A stretch of 64,000 bases of DNA. It comes from Chitinophagaceae bacterium UBA1953. GTDB lineage: Bacteria; Bacteroidota; Bacteroidia; Chitinophagales; Chitinophagaceae. A program made the translations under genes and the position numbers. This document shows, piece after piece, positions 44,149 to 51,971 of this stretch (positions within the stretch are counted from its first letter, which is position 1; every line of letters begins with the position of its first letter). The stretch lies in assembly GCA_002336115.1 (NCBI GenBank), contig DDEN01000004.1:183933-247932 (forward strand), written 5' to 3'. A model generated the notes under the pieces. That model saw only the letters and a program-made list of their open reading frames with translations. It had not been told where the DNA came from and ran no database searches.

Positions 44149-45620
44149 CAGATCAATTGTTTGACGATTTTGTAAAAGGGAAACTGGAGCATTACGATTC
44201 CGGAGTACCTATGCACGTATGGGAACGCATACGTGAAAAAGAAAAAGACGACAGGAAGGGCTTTTTCTTTTTCAGGCGGTTTTTATTAGCTGCTTTATTG
44301 CTGTTATCGCTTACAGGCATTGGATACTTTGCTGCAAAGCAGGTAAAGAACAATGAAGCTGCAAATGATGCAGCTCAGCCATCAGCTACGTCAACTGATG
44401 CATCAAAGCAAAAAACAAACAGCAATAATCATCAACAAAGCAATCCTGTTGTTCAATCGGCAATTCCTGGAAATAATTCAGCAACAGAATCAGTAAAGCA
44501 AACTCAAAACAATCAGCAATCAACTCCTCTTACTTCAGCAATCAATAAAAATGAAACAACTGTACATAATTCATCAACAGCTATAACAACAAGCAATAAA
44601 ATCAATTCATCAAAAACAAAAGTGTTTATGAACTGTTTGTTTAACCGCACTTCAAAACAAAAATCAGTTAAGCAAATAAATCAGAAGTCTGCAAAAGATG
44701 ATGTAGCCGCAAATGACGATCCTTTAGTAACAAATCAGCAAACTCAATCACAATACAAACGACTTGATTTTGCAAATGCACTGAAAAAATTTGCTGCCGG
44801 AAACTTTCATCCTGCATCAATTCCTTATAATATAAAACAACCCGGATGCCCGACTGTGAGCGGTCCGAGAAGAAATGATTTGTATATTGAAATATATGGC
44901 TCACCCGATTATACCATGCGCACTTTTTCAAATACATCGGTTTATGACAATTATGTAAATGAGCGTCGTACTGTTGAAAACAACAGGAATGGTTTTAGTG
45001 CAGGTGTGCGTATTGCAAAAAATGTTGGCGAAAAATTTCTAATTAAAGCCGGAGTTAATTACTCGCAGATTAATGAACGTCTCCATCTCATTAATTACAA
45101 TGAAAAACAATTAACACAAATAATTACCATACGTACAGTAATCAGAGCTCCCGGCGATACTCTTTTTATCCGTGATACAACTTATTTTGAACAGACAGGA
45201 ACACGCTACCGTACAACGTATAACCGCTACAGGTTTATTGATATTCCGGTAATTTTTTCTTATGAGTTTGGTAATCCTGAAATATTAAGTTTCTCTGTGA
45301 ACGCAGGTCCGGTATTTAATATTACATCGTTTTACAGGGGCTCAGTGCTTGATACAACTTATTTACCTGTTCAGATTTCAACATCAAAAGGTAACGGACC
45401 AAATAACTGGCGAAGTAATATTGGTGTTGGTTTATTTGCAAGTTTTACTGTTTATAAGCCAATTGGTAGCCGGTTGCAACTTTTTGCAGAACCATATTTC
45501 AGGTATAATCTTATGCCCGTAACACAATCATCGAATTTTGTTATGCAACGTTATTCTGTTTCAGGAATGCAGTTGGGGCTTCGCTATAATTTGTATAACG
45601 AAAGGCAGCGTTACAGATAA
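44145..45620 (+). CDS. Sigma-linked membrane protein with C-terminal beta-barrel-like domain
   Basis: A 491-residue protein in three parts. The first 40 residues are charged and probably cytoplasmic (FDDFVKGKLEHYDSGVPMHV recalls anti-sigma N-termini of the phylum). One membrane helix follows (FLLAALLLLSLTGIGYFAA), then about 140 residues of Asn/Gln/Ser/Thr-rich linker. The last 220 residues look like an outer-membrane beta-barrel or porin-like domain (NDLYIEIYGSPDY, GFSAGVRIAKNVGEKFLIKA, and a final GMQLGLRYNLY). It overlaps the sigma gene by four bases, so an anti-sigma function is likely. Confidence 0.78.
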   Translation: MTDQLFDDFVKGKLEHYDSGVPMHVWERIREKEKDDRKGFFFFRRFLLAALLLLSLTGIGYFAAKQVKNNEAANDAAQPSATSTDASKQKTNSNNHQQSNPVVQSAIPGNNSATESVKQTQNNQQSTPLTSAINKNETTVHNSSTAITTSNKINSSKTKVFMNCLFNRTSKQKSVKQINQKSAKDDVAANDDPLVTNQQTQSQYKRLDFANALKKFAAGNFHPASIPYNIKQPGCPTVSGPRRNDLYIEIYGSPDYTMRTFSNTSVYDNYVNERRTVENNRNGFSAGVRIAKNVGEKFLIKAGVNYSQINERLHLINYNEKQLTQIITIRTVIRAPGDTLFIRDTTYFEQTGTRYRTTYNRYRFIDIPVIFSYEFGNPEILSFSVNAGPVFNITSFYRGSVLDTTYLPVQISTSKGNGPNNWRSNIGVGLFASFTVYKPIGSRLQLFAEPYFRYNLMPVTQSSNFVMQRYSVSGMQLGLRYNLYNERQRYR

Positions 45621-45682
45621 ATGGCGAATCCGTTAATTACGGATGTACCAAATAAGTGGAAAACACCTTTTTAATCTTGAAT

Positions 45683-46648
45683 ATGAAAAAAATAATTTAT
45701 AGTACACTTTCATTTATAGCTCTTTTTGCATCGTGCAAAAAAGATACAAATGTGTTTGTTCCTGATCAGGGACAGCAACTCGACAGTGGCTGGACTGCTA
45801 ATGTAACATCATCAAACCAGGTACTTATATTGTCGAAAGAACTCCAGGGAAGTTTTCTTTCAGAAACATTCAACAGCAGTAGCGATACATTGCTCTTTAC
45901 AAGCGCCGGCGTGCAGTTTATATTTCCTAAAAACGGGTTAACAGTTAGTGGTAGTGTAACTACCGGCTCAGTAAAGGTTGAATATGTACTTGTGCAGAAG
46001 AAAGGTGATTTTATAAGATACGGCATTCCCACAGCGGCAAACCGTGTTCCGCTTGAATCAGGAGGAGCATTGAATATCAAACTTACATCCAACAGTCAGT
46101 CAGTAACGCTTGCTGATTATAAAAAAATTTCTGTTCAATATCAAGATGATGATCCCAAACAAGGCATGAAAGTTTATTACGGCAATATGCTATCGGTAAC
46201 CAACTCACTTGCGTTTGACTGGTCATTAGCTACAGATTATTCATTGGTTAAAACATGGGATTCTGCAACCGCCGTAAAAGGGTATCATGTTGAAACATAT
46301 AAAACCGGCTGGGTTAATGTAGATCGTCCTTTACTTGAAACAGTAACAAGTAAGGTGGAGGTAAAAGCATACGTTCCCGATTTGTTTTCTAACGCAAACA
46401 CTGCGGTGTACATGGTGTTTAATAATTACAAAAGTGTGGTGCAGTTAAGTGGTAATGCAACAGCAAGGTATTTCTCGTTTCCCAATATACCTGTTGGACA
46501 GGATGTGAAATTTATAAGCATTTCAAAAGTTGGCGGGGTGTATTATCTTGGAGTTACATCCGGTAAAACATCTGCAAATATGGCCGTATTCATTAAACCT
46601 GAACTTACAACTCTGCAGAATATTCAGGCATTCTTATATACATTGTAA
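45683..46648 (+). CDS. Putative lipoprotein, unknown function
   Basis: I chose the ATG at 45683 (MKKIIYSTLSFIALFASC), which gives a clean lipoprotein signal with the lipid-bearing Cys at residue 18 and 321 residues in all. The longer frame to 45656 has no signal peptide. The mature part is beta-rich with a ZU5-like first half (FTSAGVQFIFPKNGLTVSG, VKVEYVLVQKKGDFI). No family is recognised with confidence. It follows the sigma-linked pair at a distance of about 60 nt and may be in the same unit. Confidence 0.72.
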   Translation: MKKIIYSTLSFIALFASCKKDTNVFVPDQGQQLDSGWTANVTSSNQVLILSKELQGSFLSETFNSSSDTLLFTSAGVQFIFPKNGLTVSGSVTTGSVKVEYVLVQKKGDFIRYGIPTAANRVPLESGGALNIKLTSNSQSVTLADYKKISVQYQDDDPKQGMKVYYGNMLSVTNSLAFDWSLATDYSLVKTWDSATAVKGYHVETYKTGWVNVDRPLLETVTSKVEVKAYVPDLFSNANTAVYMVFNNYKSVVQLSGNATARYFSFPNIPVGQDVKFISISKVGGVYYLGVTSGKTSANMAVFIKPELTTLQNIQAFLYTL

Positions 46649-46725
46649 AAAGGGATTCACTTCCAGTAGTTAATATTTGCACAACTGTGGAAATTGAAGA
46701 TTCGGCTTATCCAGTCAATTTTCAA

Positions 46726-46733
46726 TAATTTTG
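46726..46733 (+). promoter_or_regulatory. -7 element next to the amidotransferase start
   Basis: TAATTTTG ends five bases before the ATG at 46739; no -33 TTG lies at the usual distance. If used, the transcript would be leaderless or nearly so. Confidence 0.4.
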
Positions 46734-46738
46734 CAGTT

Positions 46739-47590
46739 ATGCGAAGTGCGAATAAGAAACAAATACGTGTAGCAATACTTGATTTGTACGAGGGGGCACC
46801 CAATCAGGGTATGCGATGTCTTCGTGAAATTCTCAACCAGTTTGCTGATGAACATTCTCTCAATCTTGATTGGGATGAATTTGATGTACGTTTAAAAAAC
46901 GAAGTGCCCGCACTTTCAGCTTACGATATTTTTATTTCATCAGGTGGTCCCGGAAGTCCTTTGGAAAGTGAAGGAACAGAATGGGAGAAGATTTATTTTA
47001 ACTGGATTGCTTCTGTAAACGACTGGAATCATAATCCACTGCATGAACAAAAGAAAAATGTATTCTTTATTTGTCATTCATACCAGCTGGCCTGCCGCTT
47101 TTTTGAAATAGGCAATGTGTGTAAACGAAAATCAACAGCCTTTGGTGTTTTCCCGGTGCATCTGATTTCAGGTTCAGAAAAAGATGCCATACTGAACGAT
47201 ATTAAAGATCCGTTTTATGCAGTTGACAGCAGAGATTACCAGGTTATTCAGCCCGATCATAAGCGACTGAAAGAACTTGGTGCAAGATTGTTGTGTATTG
47301 AAAAAGAACGGCCGCATGTGGCGCTGGAACGAGCTGTAATGGCAATACGGTTTAATGATTATATGATTGGCACACAGTTTCATCCCGAAGCCGATGCTTT
47401 TGGTATGAGTATGTACCTGCAAACAGAAGACAGAAAGAAAACCGTAATTGATAACTATGGTTTTGAAAAATGGCAAAGCATGATTGAGCATCTGGAAGAT
47501 CCTGATAAAATTCTTTACACCTATTCGCACATACTTCCCAACTTCCTGTACAATGCTGTTTTTACAATGGCAGCGGTTAGTGCACTATAG
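46739..47590 (+). CDS. Class-I glutamine amidotransferase-like protein
   Basis: The ATG at 46739 (MRSANKKQIRVAI) gives 283 residues. A TTG at 46694 would start upstream of the TAATTTTG element. The fold is a class-I GATase: ISSGGPGSPLES (66-77) is the oxyanion-side loop, FFICHSYQLACRFF holds the nucleophile Cys112, and IGTQFHPEADAFG holds His215 and Glu217. The triad is complete, though the usual Gly before the nucleophile is replaced. Such domains hydrolyse glutamine to ammonia or cleave gamma-glutamyl amides. The next gene is an ATP-grasp-like protein, so the two could form a glutamine-fed ligase or a make-and-break pair. Confidence 0.82.
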   Translation: MRSANKKQIRVAILDLYEGAPNQGMRCLREILNQFADEHSLNLDWDEFDVRLKNEVPALSAYDIFISSGGPGSPLESEGTEWEKIYFNWIASVNDWNHNPLHEQKKNVFFICHSYQLACRFFEIGNVCKRKSTAFGVFPVHLISGSEKDAILNDIKDPFYAVDSRDYQVIQPDHKRLKELGARLLCIEKERPHVALERAVMAIRFNDYMIGTQFHPEADAFGMSMYLQTEDRKKTVIDNYGFEKWQSMIEHLEDPDKILYTYSHILPNFLYNAVFTMAAVSAL

Positions 47591-47702
47591 ACCGAAAGTC
47601 AGTAAGTCGGAAAGACGGCAAGAAAACCATCCTTGCAATCTTATCGCCTTACCGTCTTCCCGGCGAAAAGAATCTCTGTGTTCCCTGCGCCTCTGTGGTT
47701 CA
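47591..47702. repeat. Short-period intergenic repeat pair
   Basis: Two degenerate tracts lie here. The first (about 47592-47624) runs GAAAGTCAG, TAAGTCGGA, AAGACGGCA and so on, with a 9-nt period, and its AAGTCGGAAAGACGGCAAG pairs imperfectly (13 of 15 positions) with CTTACCGTCTTCCCG at 47649-47663. The second (47674-47701) is CTCTGTG, CCTGCGC, CTCTGTG at about 9-nt spacing. No coding potential is evident. Confidence 0.55.
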
Positions 47703-47762
47703 AAAAAATCCAAATTTCATTTCTCCCCGAAAACAAATATTTTTAGAACGAAAATCTTCATT

Positions 47763-48962
47763 ATGGTTCCATCCGTTCGCAAAACATTTAACAGTGAGTT
47801 TAAAAAAGAGAAATATGATGCCTTTTTAAACGAACTGTACAGCTATCATCCCGGTGATATTGAATTCAAAGTTTGTGAAACACCTGTGTTTGCCGATAAG
47901 CAATTCAGGGATAAACTGCTTGATGTATGCGAATCAATTATTGATGTGATTTGCGCACCTGAATTTAATAAGCTTACCGACAGAGCTATTCCCGCAGGTG
48001 AAAAAGTACCCAATGAAAATGATCATGCACACATGATTGCTTTTGATTTTGGTGTTTGCATCAATGCAGATGGCGGACTTGAACCACAACTCATCGAAAT
48101 GCAGGGTTTCCCAACCTTGTTTGGTTTCCAGGCATATTATCCTGAAATCATTGAACGGCATTTTTCTATTCCTGGAAATTATTCGCAGTACCTCAGCGGC
48201 TATACAAAAGAAACTTACATTGAAATGCTGCGCAAACTCATTGTAGGAAATCATGCTGTTGAAAATGTAATTCTGCTTGAAATAAAACCTGAAGAACAAA
48301 AAACAAGAATTGATTTTTCCTGCACACAAGATTATACAGGTATTGAAGTGGTGTGCATCACCAAACTGATACGTGAAGGAAGAAAACTTTATTACATGCG
48401 TAACGGAGTTAAAACCGAAATCAAACGCATTTACAACCGGGTGATTTTTGATGATCTTAAAGCACAGAAAGATACCCTTGGTGATATTGTTGATATCACT
48501 GCCGATCTTGATGTGGAATGGTTGCCACATCCCAACTGGTTTTACCGCATCAGCAAGTTTACACTTCCGTTTATTCAGCATCCTTATGTGCCGAAAACTT
48601 TTTTCTTAAACGAAGTAAAACAGTTGCCCGATGGTTTGGAAAATTATGTGCTGAAGCCATTGTTTTCATTTGCCGGGCAGGGAGTGCTCATTGATGTTAC
48701 GCAAGAGGATATTGATGCCATTACCGATCCTGAAAATTATATTCTGCAGCGCAAAGTAAAATATGCCGATGTGGTGGAAACACCCGATGTGCCCGCCAAG
48801 GTTGAAATACGCATGATGTATGTGTGGCCTGATGGTGATGCACGCCCACATGCAGCAATTAACCTTGCACGCTTAAGCAAAGGGAAAATGATTGGTGTAC
48901 GTTACAATAAAGACAAAGAGTGGGTAGGTGGTTCGGTTACGTATTTTGAAAAAGATGTTTGA
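47763..48962 (+). CDS. Circularly permuted ATP-grasp-like protein
   Basis: The ATG at 47763 (MVPSVRKTFNSEFK) gives 399 residues; a longer frame from 47484 would overlap the amidotransferase and run through the intergenic repeats. YVLKPLFSFAGQGVLI (295-310) is the ATP-grasp lysine and glycine-rich loop, but the acidic LEPQLIEMQGFP segment (106-117) that normally comes last is near the N-terminus. This order is that of circularly permuted ATP-grasp ligases. IKRIYNRVIFDD (220-231) and EIRMMYVWPDG (348-358) also recur in such proteins. It is probably a ligase of amino acids or peptides. The paired amidotransferase-like gene is 172 nt upstream. Confidence 0.75.
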   Translation: MVPSVRKTFNSEFKKEKYDAFLNELYSYHPGDIEFKVCETPVFADKQFRDKLLDVCESIIDVICAPEFNKLTDRAIPAGEKVPNENDHAHMIAFDFGVCINADGGLEPQLIEMQGFPTLFGFQAYYPEIIERHFSIPGNYSQYLSGYTKETYIEMLRKLIVGNHAVENVILLEIKPEEQKTRIDFSCTQDYTGIEVVCITKLIREGRKLYYMRNGVKTEIKRIYNRVIFDDLKAQKDTLGDIVDITADLDVEWLPHPNWFYRISKFTLPFIQHPYVPKTFFLNEVKQLPDGLENYVLKPLFSFAGQGVLIDVTQEDIDAITDPENYILQRKVKYADVVETPDVPAKVEIRMMYVWPDGDARPHAAINLARLSKGKMIGVRYNKDKEWVGGSVTYFEKDV

Positions 48963-48980
48963 ACCGGATTGAGATAGAAA

Positions 48981-49020
48981 CACAGATAACGCTGATGGAA
49001 CAGATGAACGCAGATAAGAA
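48981..49020. repeat. Four-unit 10-nt intergenic repeat
   Basis: CACAGATAAC, GCTGATGGAA, CAGATGAACG and CAGATAAGAA follow one another, each with a CAGAT- or CTGAT-like core, giving a 9-10 nt period. It lies in the 299-nt gap between the ATP-grasp gene and the anti-sigma-like gene, whose remainder is described in the next entry. Confidence 0.6.
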
Positions 49021-49096
49021 AAACTATTTTTATGTTACGGCAGCAGCATTTCGTAGCATCGCCTGTTGCGTATTCTAAGAATCAATCAAATAAACT

Positions 49097-49261
49097 TTAA
49101 GCTGCTGTTCTTATTTCATACGCTTTTTGTTTTTCAACTACTCGGTATAATCGGGATGTATCTGGACTATAGTTAGACAGGCGTTTACCTGGGCTGGGAG
49201 GCCATCTGAAATAACTGAAAAGCAAACAGCTTGTTGTTCTTTCGGTTTTGTTTACTAAACT
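49097..49261 (-). other. Open frame continuing past the anti-sigma-like stop codon
   Basis: On the minus strand, the frame of the gene at 49262-49618 stays open for 54 codons after its TAA. It reads on through RWPPSPGKRLSNYSPDTSRL and YRVVEKQKAYEIRTAA to the next TAA at 49097. It has no start of its own beyond alternative codons. It may be chance or the tail of an older gene. Confidence 0.3.
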
Positions 49262-49618
49262 TTATCCTCCTTTTAAGCGGTAGATTACAAAATAGGCAAG
49301 AATAATCAGCAACAGAATAATAAATGTAGCCATAATGGTTAGCGTTTGTGCGGGTATTTCCCTGAGCTTTTTATGGCGGCGCTTATGTAACTGACTGGCA
49401 AGCCGACGGTTAATATCAGCTACAGCAACCGGTACATCTTCTTTGTTTTTAACCTGGCTTAAACCCTCTTCTGCATCACTCATCATTTCTGAAGAAACAA
49501 TACGTTTCTCCAGTTCATGACGTTCTTCGGGCGATAATTTCCCTTCCAGGTATTTCAGTAATTCCTGTTCGCTGATATTGTCATCATCTTTCAATATGTC
49601 GAGCAAATTATCGCTCAT
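49262..49618 (-). CDS. Anti-sigma-like single-helix membrane protein
   Basis: A 118-residue protein with a charged N-terminal part (ISEQELLKYLEGKLSPEERH, the pattern seen in short cytoplasmic anti-sigma domains of the phylum) and one membrane helix near the C-terminus (TLTIMATFIILLLIILAYFVIY). It overlaps the sigma factor gene by 11 bases and is probably its membrane-bound antagonist. No zinc-finger motif (HxxxCxxC) is present. Confidence 0.75.
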   Translation of the reverse strand: MSDNLLDILKDDDNISEQELLKYLEGKLSPEERHELEKRIVSSEMMSDAEEGLSQVKNKEDVPVAVADINRRLASQLHKRRHKKLREIPAQTLTIMATFIILLLIILAYFVIYRLKGG

Positions 49619-50177
49619 GGTTCATTTGTTTGAGCAAAAGCATTTTTAAATTACGCTTTCCGTTCTGAATATAACTTTTTACCTGCATCATGGTAAACCC
49701 TGTTGCTTCAGCAATGTCAAGGTAGCTTTTTTTCTGCAGGTAAAACTGTTCAATGCAAATCTGCTGTTCAGGTGGCAGTTCCGTTAATGAGCAGGTAAGT
49801 TTTTCCAGCAAATCATCTTTCTGCAGCAGTTCGGCAAGGTTGCTTTCTTCGGCAGGGGTTGCCATCATTTTTTCAGTAATTTCTTTTGGTAGTTTTCCTT
49901 TATCACGCAATTTCATCAGGCAATGATTTTTGGCTACCATATAAATCCAGCTTTTGAAATAATCAACCTTATACTTATCTATTTCTTTAATAGCTTTTTC
50001 AAAAACCTGCTGAACAGCATCTTTTGCATCATCTTCATTTTTCAGGTATTTCATACAAACACCATATAGAAGCAGTGTATAACGTTGCAGTAAAATGCCA
50101 AGCCATTTGTTATTGCCATCGTTGCGGTAATGGTTCAATAATTCGCTGTCGGGTATGGTTGATTGTGAGGGCTGCAC
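49608..50177 (-). CDS. Sigma-70 family (ECF-type) RNA polymerase sigma factor
   Basis: A 189-residue sigma factor. Region 2 has LKNEDDAKDAVQQVFEKAIK and DYFKSWIYMVAKNHCLMKL; region 4 has LTELPPEQQICIEQFYLQKK and the helix-turn-helix SYLDIAEATGFTMMQVKSYI. The start is a GTG at 50177; an in-frame ATG upstream is followed at once by a stop. It overlaps the anti-sigma-like gene by 11 bases. Targets are unknown. Confidence 0.9.
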   Translation of the reverse strand: MQPSQSTIPDSELLNHYRNDGNNKWLGILLQRYTLLLYGVCMKYLKNEDDAKDAVQQVFEKAIKEIDKYKVDYFKSWIYMVAKNHCLMKLRDKGKLPKEITEKMMATPAEESNLAELLQKDDLLEKLTCSLTELPPEQQICIEQFYLQKKSYLDIAEATGFTMMQVKSYIQNGKRNLKMLLLKQMNHER

Positions 50178-50267
50178 GAACAGGGTTTACATGAACAAGG
50201 TAGTTATTTTTATTATAGAGATGCAGGAGAAAACAAAATTCCATATATTCATTGCAAAGAATTATGA

Positions 50268-51032
50268 ATGAATAATGCTGTTTGTATAGTTCCGGTAGCA
50301 CCAGTAAGAAAAGACCGCAGACACGAAGCTGAAATTACCTCACAGTTGTTGTTTGGCGAATCAGTTGAGCTGATTTCTTCGCATGATGATTGGGTGGAAG
50401 TAATGTGTGTATATGATGGATATACCGGCTATTGTATGCGAAATCAATTAACAGAAGTTGAAGAGGAAATAGCCTTACAGCCACAAGTGCCGTTAGTAAA
50501 TAGCTGGAGCGGTGTAATGATGGTGAATGAAGTGCCGATGCATGTGCCATTTGGCAGTGCAGTTCCGGGCTTATTAAATGGAGAAGCTACATGGGGTAAT
50601 AACCGCATCAGGAGCAGCAGTAAACTGGTAATGGAAGGTGCTTATGTTTTTGAGGAGGAAAGTATAAGAAAAATAGCATTTACTTTTTTGAATACTGCTT
50701 ATTTGTGGGGTGGCCGAAGTGTGTTTGGAATTGATTGCAGCGGATTTGTTCAGAATGTAATGCGTTTTTTGGGTAAGAAATTGCCAAGAGATGCATCAAA
50801 CCAGGCAATGGTGGGAGAGGATATTGGATTTTTACAGGAAGTGCGCTGCGGCGACCTTGCTTTTTTTGGTGATGAAGATGGTGTAATTACACATACGGGA
50901 ATTTTGCTGAACGATCATGAAATTATACATGCCTCCGGTAAAGTACGCATAGACAGTATTGATAATGCCGGTATTTTAAGTAAGGATACAGGTATGAGAT
51001 CTCATAAACTGAGATCAATTAAACGGATCTGA
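50268..51032 (+). CDS. NlpC/P60 peptidase with SH3-like domains
   Basis: A 254-residue protein of the YkfC-like type. Two bacterial SH3-like segments (CIVPVAPVRKDRRHEAEITS; LVNSWSGVMMVNEVPMHVPF) precede the NlpC/P60 domain: FGIDCSGFVQNVMRF has the catalytic Cys near residue 162 and ITHTGILLNDHEIIHASG the catalytic His. No signal peptide is visible. Related enzymes cleave gamma-D-Glu-diamino-acid bonds in cell-wall peptides, here perhaps during muropeptide recycling in the cytoplasm. Confidence 0.88.
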   Translation: MNNAVCIVPVAPVRKDRRHEAEITSQLLFGESVELISSHDDWVEVMCVYDGYTGYCMRNQLTEVEEEIALQPQVPLVNSWSGVMMVNEVPMHVPFGSAVPGLLNGEATWGNNRIRSSSKLVMEGAYVFEEESIRKIAFTFLNTAYLWGGRSVFGIDCSGFVQNVMRFLGKKLPRDASNQAMVGEDIGFLQEVRCGDLAFFGDEDGVITHTGILLNDHEIIHASGKVRIDSIDNAGILSKDTGMRSHKLRSIKRI

Positions 51033-51052
51033 AAAAATTATGCTATCCAGAT

Positions 51053-51874
51053 TTAATTGTGCATAACCATTACAGGAATATCACTGTGAAAAAGAATTTC
51101 TTTTGTGTGGCTTCCTGAAAATAGTTTTTCGAGAATGTTATGTTTATGCGGAATTACAATTAATAATTCAATCCCGAATTTTTCAGTGTATTCGTTAAGC
51201 CCCTCAACCATATCAGGGTTATCTATAAAATGATAATGCGGGTGATAATATTGGAACATTGTTTCAATAAGCCCGCTTTGAAAAGGAGTATCGTTTGTCC
51301 AGCGTACATCGTTAAAGTCAACATTCAGTACATGAAGCTTTGCACCTGTCTGATCCATGATTTTCTTAACTTCCTTTTCCGGGATTGTATCAGCAACTGC
51401 TCTGAAATCTGTTGTAAGGCCAATATCATTCACCTGAACGTAATCTGCATTTTCGGGAATAATCAATACAGGCACATTTACGTGTTTGGCAACACTAAGC
51501 GTATTGGAACCAATCAGTTTTTTTTCAAAAGTTCCATTGCCTGTTACACCCATAATAATAAGTGAAGCCCGGGTTGATTCAAGAACTTTATTAATAACAT
51601 CATCAAGTTTTCCTTCTATCAACAAGTGCTCAATTCTTACAATTGGTTCTTTTTCCACTAACTGGGCTGCCAGTAATTTGAGCTCTTTTTTGTTGATTTC
51701 AAGTAAGCCTTCAGGGCTAATTTCAGCACCCTGGTAAACAGGATACATAGCAGGTGCTTCATAAGCATGAAGCAGAATTACTTTTTCGCCGGTTTGTTTT
51801 GCATAGCTCAAGGCATACGTTGCGGCATTCATTGATGTTGTTGAAAAGTCAACAGGAACAAGAATGGCTTCCAT
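51053..51874 (-). CDS. Universal stress protein with two Usp domains
   Basis: A 273-residue protein with two tandem Usp folds. The first (AILVPVDFSTTSMNAATYAL to about residue 145) has IIMGVTGNGTFEKKLIGSNT, the ATP-binding glycine motif (GxxG-9x-GS). The second ends LLIVIPHKHNILEKLFSGSH with SDIPVMVM and a weaker motif. Usp proteins bind ATP or are regulatory; the partner is unknown. It is a single gene between a convergent peptidase and hisB. Confidence 0.9.
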   Translation of the reverse strand: MEAILVPVDFSTTSMNAATYALSYAKQTGEKVILLHAYEAPAMYPVYQGAEISPEGLLEINKKELKLLAAQLVEKEPIVRIEHLLIEGKLDDVINKVLESTRASLIIMGVTGNGTFEKKLIGSNTLSVAKHVNVPVLIIPENADYVQVNDIGLTTDFRAVADTIPEKEVKKIMDQTGAKLHVLNVDFNDVRWTNDTPFQSGLIETMFQYYHPHYHFIDNPDMVEGLNEYTEKFGIELLIVIPHKHNILEKLFSGSHTKEILFHSDIPVMVMHN

Positions 51875-51971
51875 ATTAAAATTTTAATAAAACTAATTAT
51901 ACATCACCCCTGACGTAATGATGATAATCAGAGCTATGGCAATCTCTAATCATGGGAAAGCATGAGCCTCA

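Noticed and set aside
47484..47762. N-terminal extension of the permuted ATP-grasp protein
   Set aside because: It overlaps the amidotransferase gene and then translates the short-period repeats; the ATG at 47763 is a better start.
47934..48581. 215-codon frame antisense to the permuted ATP-grasp gene
   Set aside because: Low-complexity His/Phe/Ile composition typical of a shadow frame; the sense frame shows conserved motifs.
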